Shown: in pieces, positions 38,995-39,746 of the stretch | Layout: the number at the start of each line of letters is the position of its first letter | Position numbering within the stretch: position 1 is the first letter of the stretch | Virus record (IMG/VR): IMGVR_UViG_3300017917_005083 | Span: 1-39,746 of that record | Strand: one strand, 5' to 3' | DNA length: 39,746 nt | Source of the DNA: a virus | The notes under the pieces: model-generated | The model's input: the letters and a program-made list of their open reading frames with translations, nothing else | What the model was told of the DNA's origin: nothing | The model's database searches: none | Made by a program: the position numbers and the translations under genes

Positions 38995-39162
38995 ATGGAT
39001 GCCTCTATATTGAATAACACCTTTGATCGTGTAGTAGATACTGAAAAGCATTTAGATCAGCTTCAAAAAAGACAAACATATCTAGATGGGTTATTAGATA
39101 AGTTGTTAGGAACAAACAAAGATAGTAATGATAAAATTATAAAAGAAAAAATAAAAAATTAA
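38995..39162 (+). CDS. Small helical protein (55 residues)
   Basis: A 55-codon gene with a strong ribosome site (GGAGGG at 38981, nine bases before the ATG). The product (MDASILNNTFDRVVDTEKHL) is a single charged helix. Its stop shares TTAA (39159-39162) with the stop of the opposite gene, an arrangement seen three more times in this window, which supports it being real. Function unknown. Confidence 0.65.
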   Translation: MDASILNNTFDRVVDTEKHLDQLQKRQTYLDGLLDKLLGTNKDSNDKIIKEKIKN

Positions 39163-39590
39163 CTTCTTTTCTTAATATTACAGTAGAACAAATAACTATC
39201 TTTACCACCTGGAGTAAGGGCTTTAGCATTTTGTCTATAATCTATAACTAATTTCGTTTTCTCTGTTTCATACAAAGCTAAATCTTTCAATCTTGATAAA
39301 ATTGTTGCTATAAACTCTTTAGATCCAGTTATTCTGAGTCCATCTTCTTGAATTGTTGAGCCTTTGTGCTGTGCATCAATTGGGTTGACTCTAAGTGGAA
39401 TGTTTGGGCTTAATGAATTCCAAAATGCAAGTGAATCTTTCTTGGTAGCCTTCCAAGGTTTCATTTTTCTCTGAGTAAAAGACATAGGTGTAGGTGCAGC
39501 AGATGTAATCTCAGGTTGCTCCGGTTCGTATTCTGCTTCTGCTGGCGACATTTCAACCTGTTCGCGCATATAATCAGCAAATCTTTTCAT
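39159..39590 (-). CDS. Capsid-targeting-leader family protein
   Basis: The 143-residue product starts MKRFADYMREQVEMS, the shared leader, followed by an acidic Pro/Glu-rich linker and an alpha/beta domain (55-143) with IPLRVNPIDAQHKG and a C-terminal KKRS. No ribosome site is evident. It is divergent from another leader-family gene at 39609. Function unknown. Confidence 0.72.
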   Translation of the reverse strand: MKRFADYMREQVEMSPAEAEYEPEQPEITSAAPTPMSFTQRKMKPWKATKKDSLAFWNSLSPNIPLRVNPIDAQHKGSTIQEDGLRITGSKEFIATILSRLKDLALYETEKTKLVIDYRQNAKALTPGGKDSYLFYCNIKKRS

Positions 39591-39608
39591 CTTATACTAT
39601 ATACTAAT

Positions 39609-39746
39609 ATGATAACAATTTATGAATTTCAAAAGAAAAATGACTTGTTAACAGAAGCAGATGCACCAGCAGCACCAGGCGCAGCACCAGCAGCACCAGC
39701 ACCAACAGGAGGAGATATAGGTGGATTAGGTGGCGGGGATTTAGGA
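39609..39746 (+). CDS. Leader-family protein, cut by window end
   Basis: Only the first 46 codons are seen. The product starts MITIYEFQKKNDLLTEAD; LTE-A exactly matches the T4 gp21 prohead protease pattern (L-x-E, then Ala), then a low-complexity Ala/Pro and Gly/Asp-rich stretch follows. No ribosome site; TATATACT lies just before the ATG. The divergent start 19 bases away belongs to a leader-family gene. Confidence 0.7.
   Translation, partial: MITIYEFQKKNDLLTEADAPAAPGAAPAAPAPTGGDIGGLGGGDLG

Overview
The window reads as one stretch of the genome of a large, AT-rich, tailed double-stranded DNA bacteriophage of the wider T4-like group. The evidence is the combination of a UvsX recombinase, a gp32-type single-strand binding protein, a DnaB/gp41-type replicative helicase, UvsW-like and Dda-like helicases, a T4 gp1-type nucleotide kinase, ThyX and dCMP deaminase, with very tight gene packing, frequent ATGA start/stop overlaps and TATAAATA late-promoter-like boxes. 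No tRNA, rRNA, CRISPR array or transposase was seen. The host cannot be named; the ADP-heptose and glycan genes suggest a Gram-negative-type cell surface.

Layout. Positions 1-6428 hold long, acidic, low-complexity, probably structural proteins with poly-Asp tracts and repeated modules, interrupted on the minus strand by a bifunctional HldE-like ADP-heptose synthesis gene. Positions 6462-8864 are a tight operon encoding an exported protein, a papain-like cysteine protease, a helical hydrophobic protein and an exported CxxCH (c-type haem) protein. Positions 8861-14843 are a glycan-modification island: five glycosyltransferase-like genes including a heptosyltransferase-type GT9, a Stf0-type sulfotransferase, a methyltransferase and one unknown. 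Positions 14840-19043 mix small virion-type proteins, ThyX, small membrane proteins and a zinc-finger/gp4-like nuclease. Positions 19036-33561 are the replication, recombination and nucleotide block, almost all on the minus strand: dNMP kinase, Hel308-like helicase, UvsX carrying an intein, gp32, dCMP deaminase, DnaB-like helicase, a sigma-like protein and a compact family A DNA polymerase. A 555-base hairpin-rich non-coding region (33562-34116) follows. Positions 34117-39746 contain more small virion-type genes around a dda-uvsW operon.

The most striking pattern is that about ten otherwise unrelated proteins spread over 25 kb on both strands share a short N-terminal leader (MKTFxEWLE-like) resembling the capsid-targeting sequence of T4 internal proteins. 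Several of these genes have no Shine-Dalgarno sequence and instead carry an AATAAATA-type late box exactly four bases before the ATG, so their late mRNAs may be leaderless. I read these as a set of proteins packaged in the capsid, perhaps injected into the host. The replication genes use ordinary ribosome sites and sigma70-like promoters (TTGACA-type) instead. The heptose kinase/adenylyltransferase could supply ADP-heptose to the heptosyltransferase in the glycan island.
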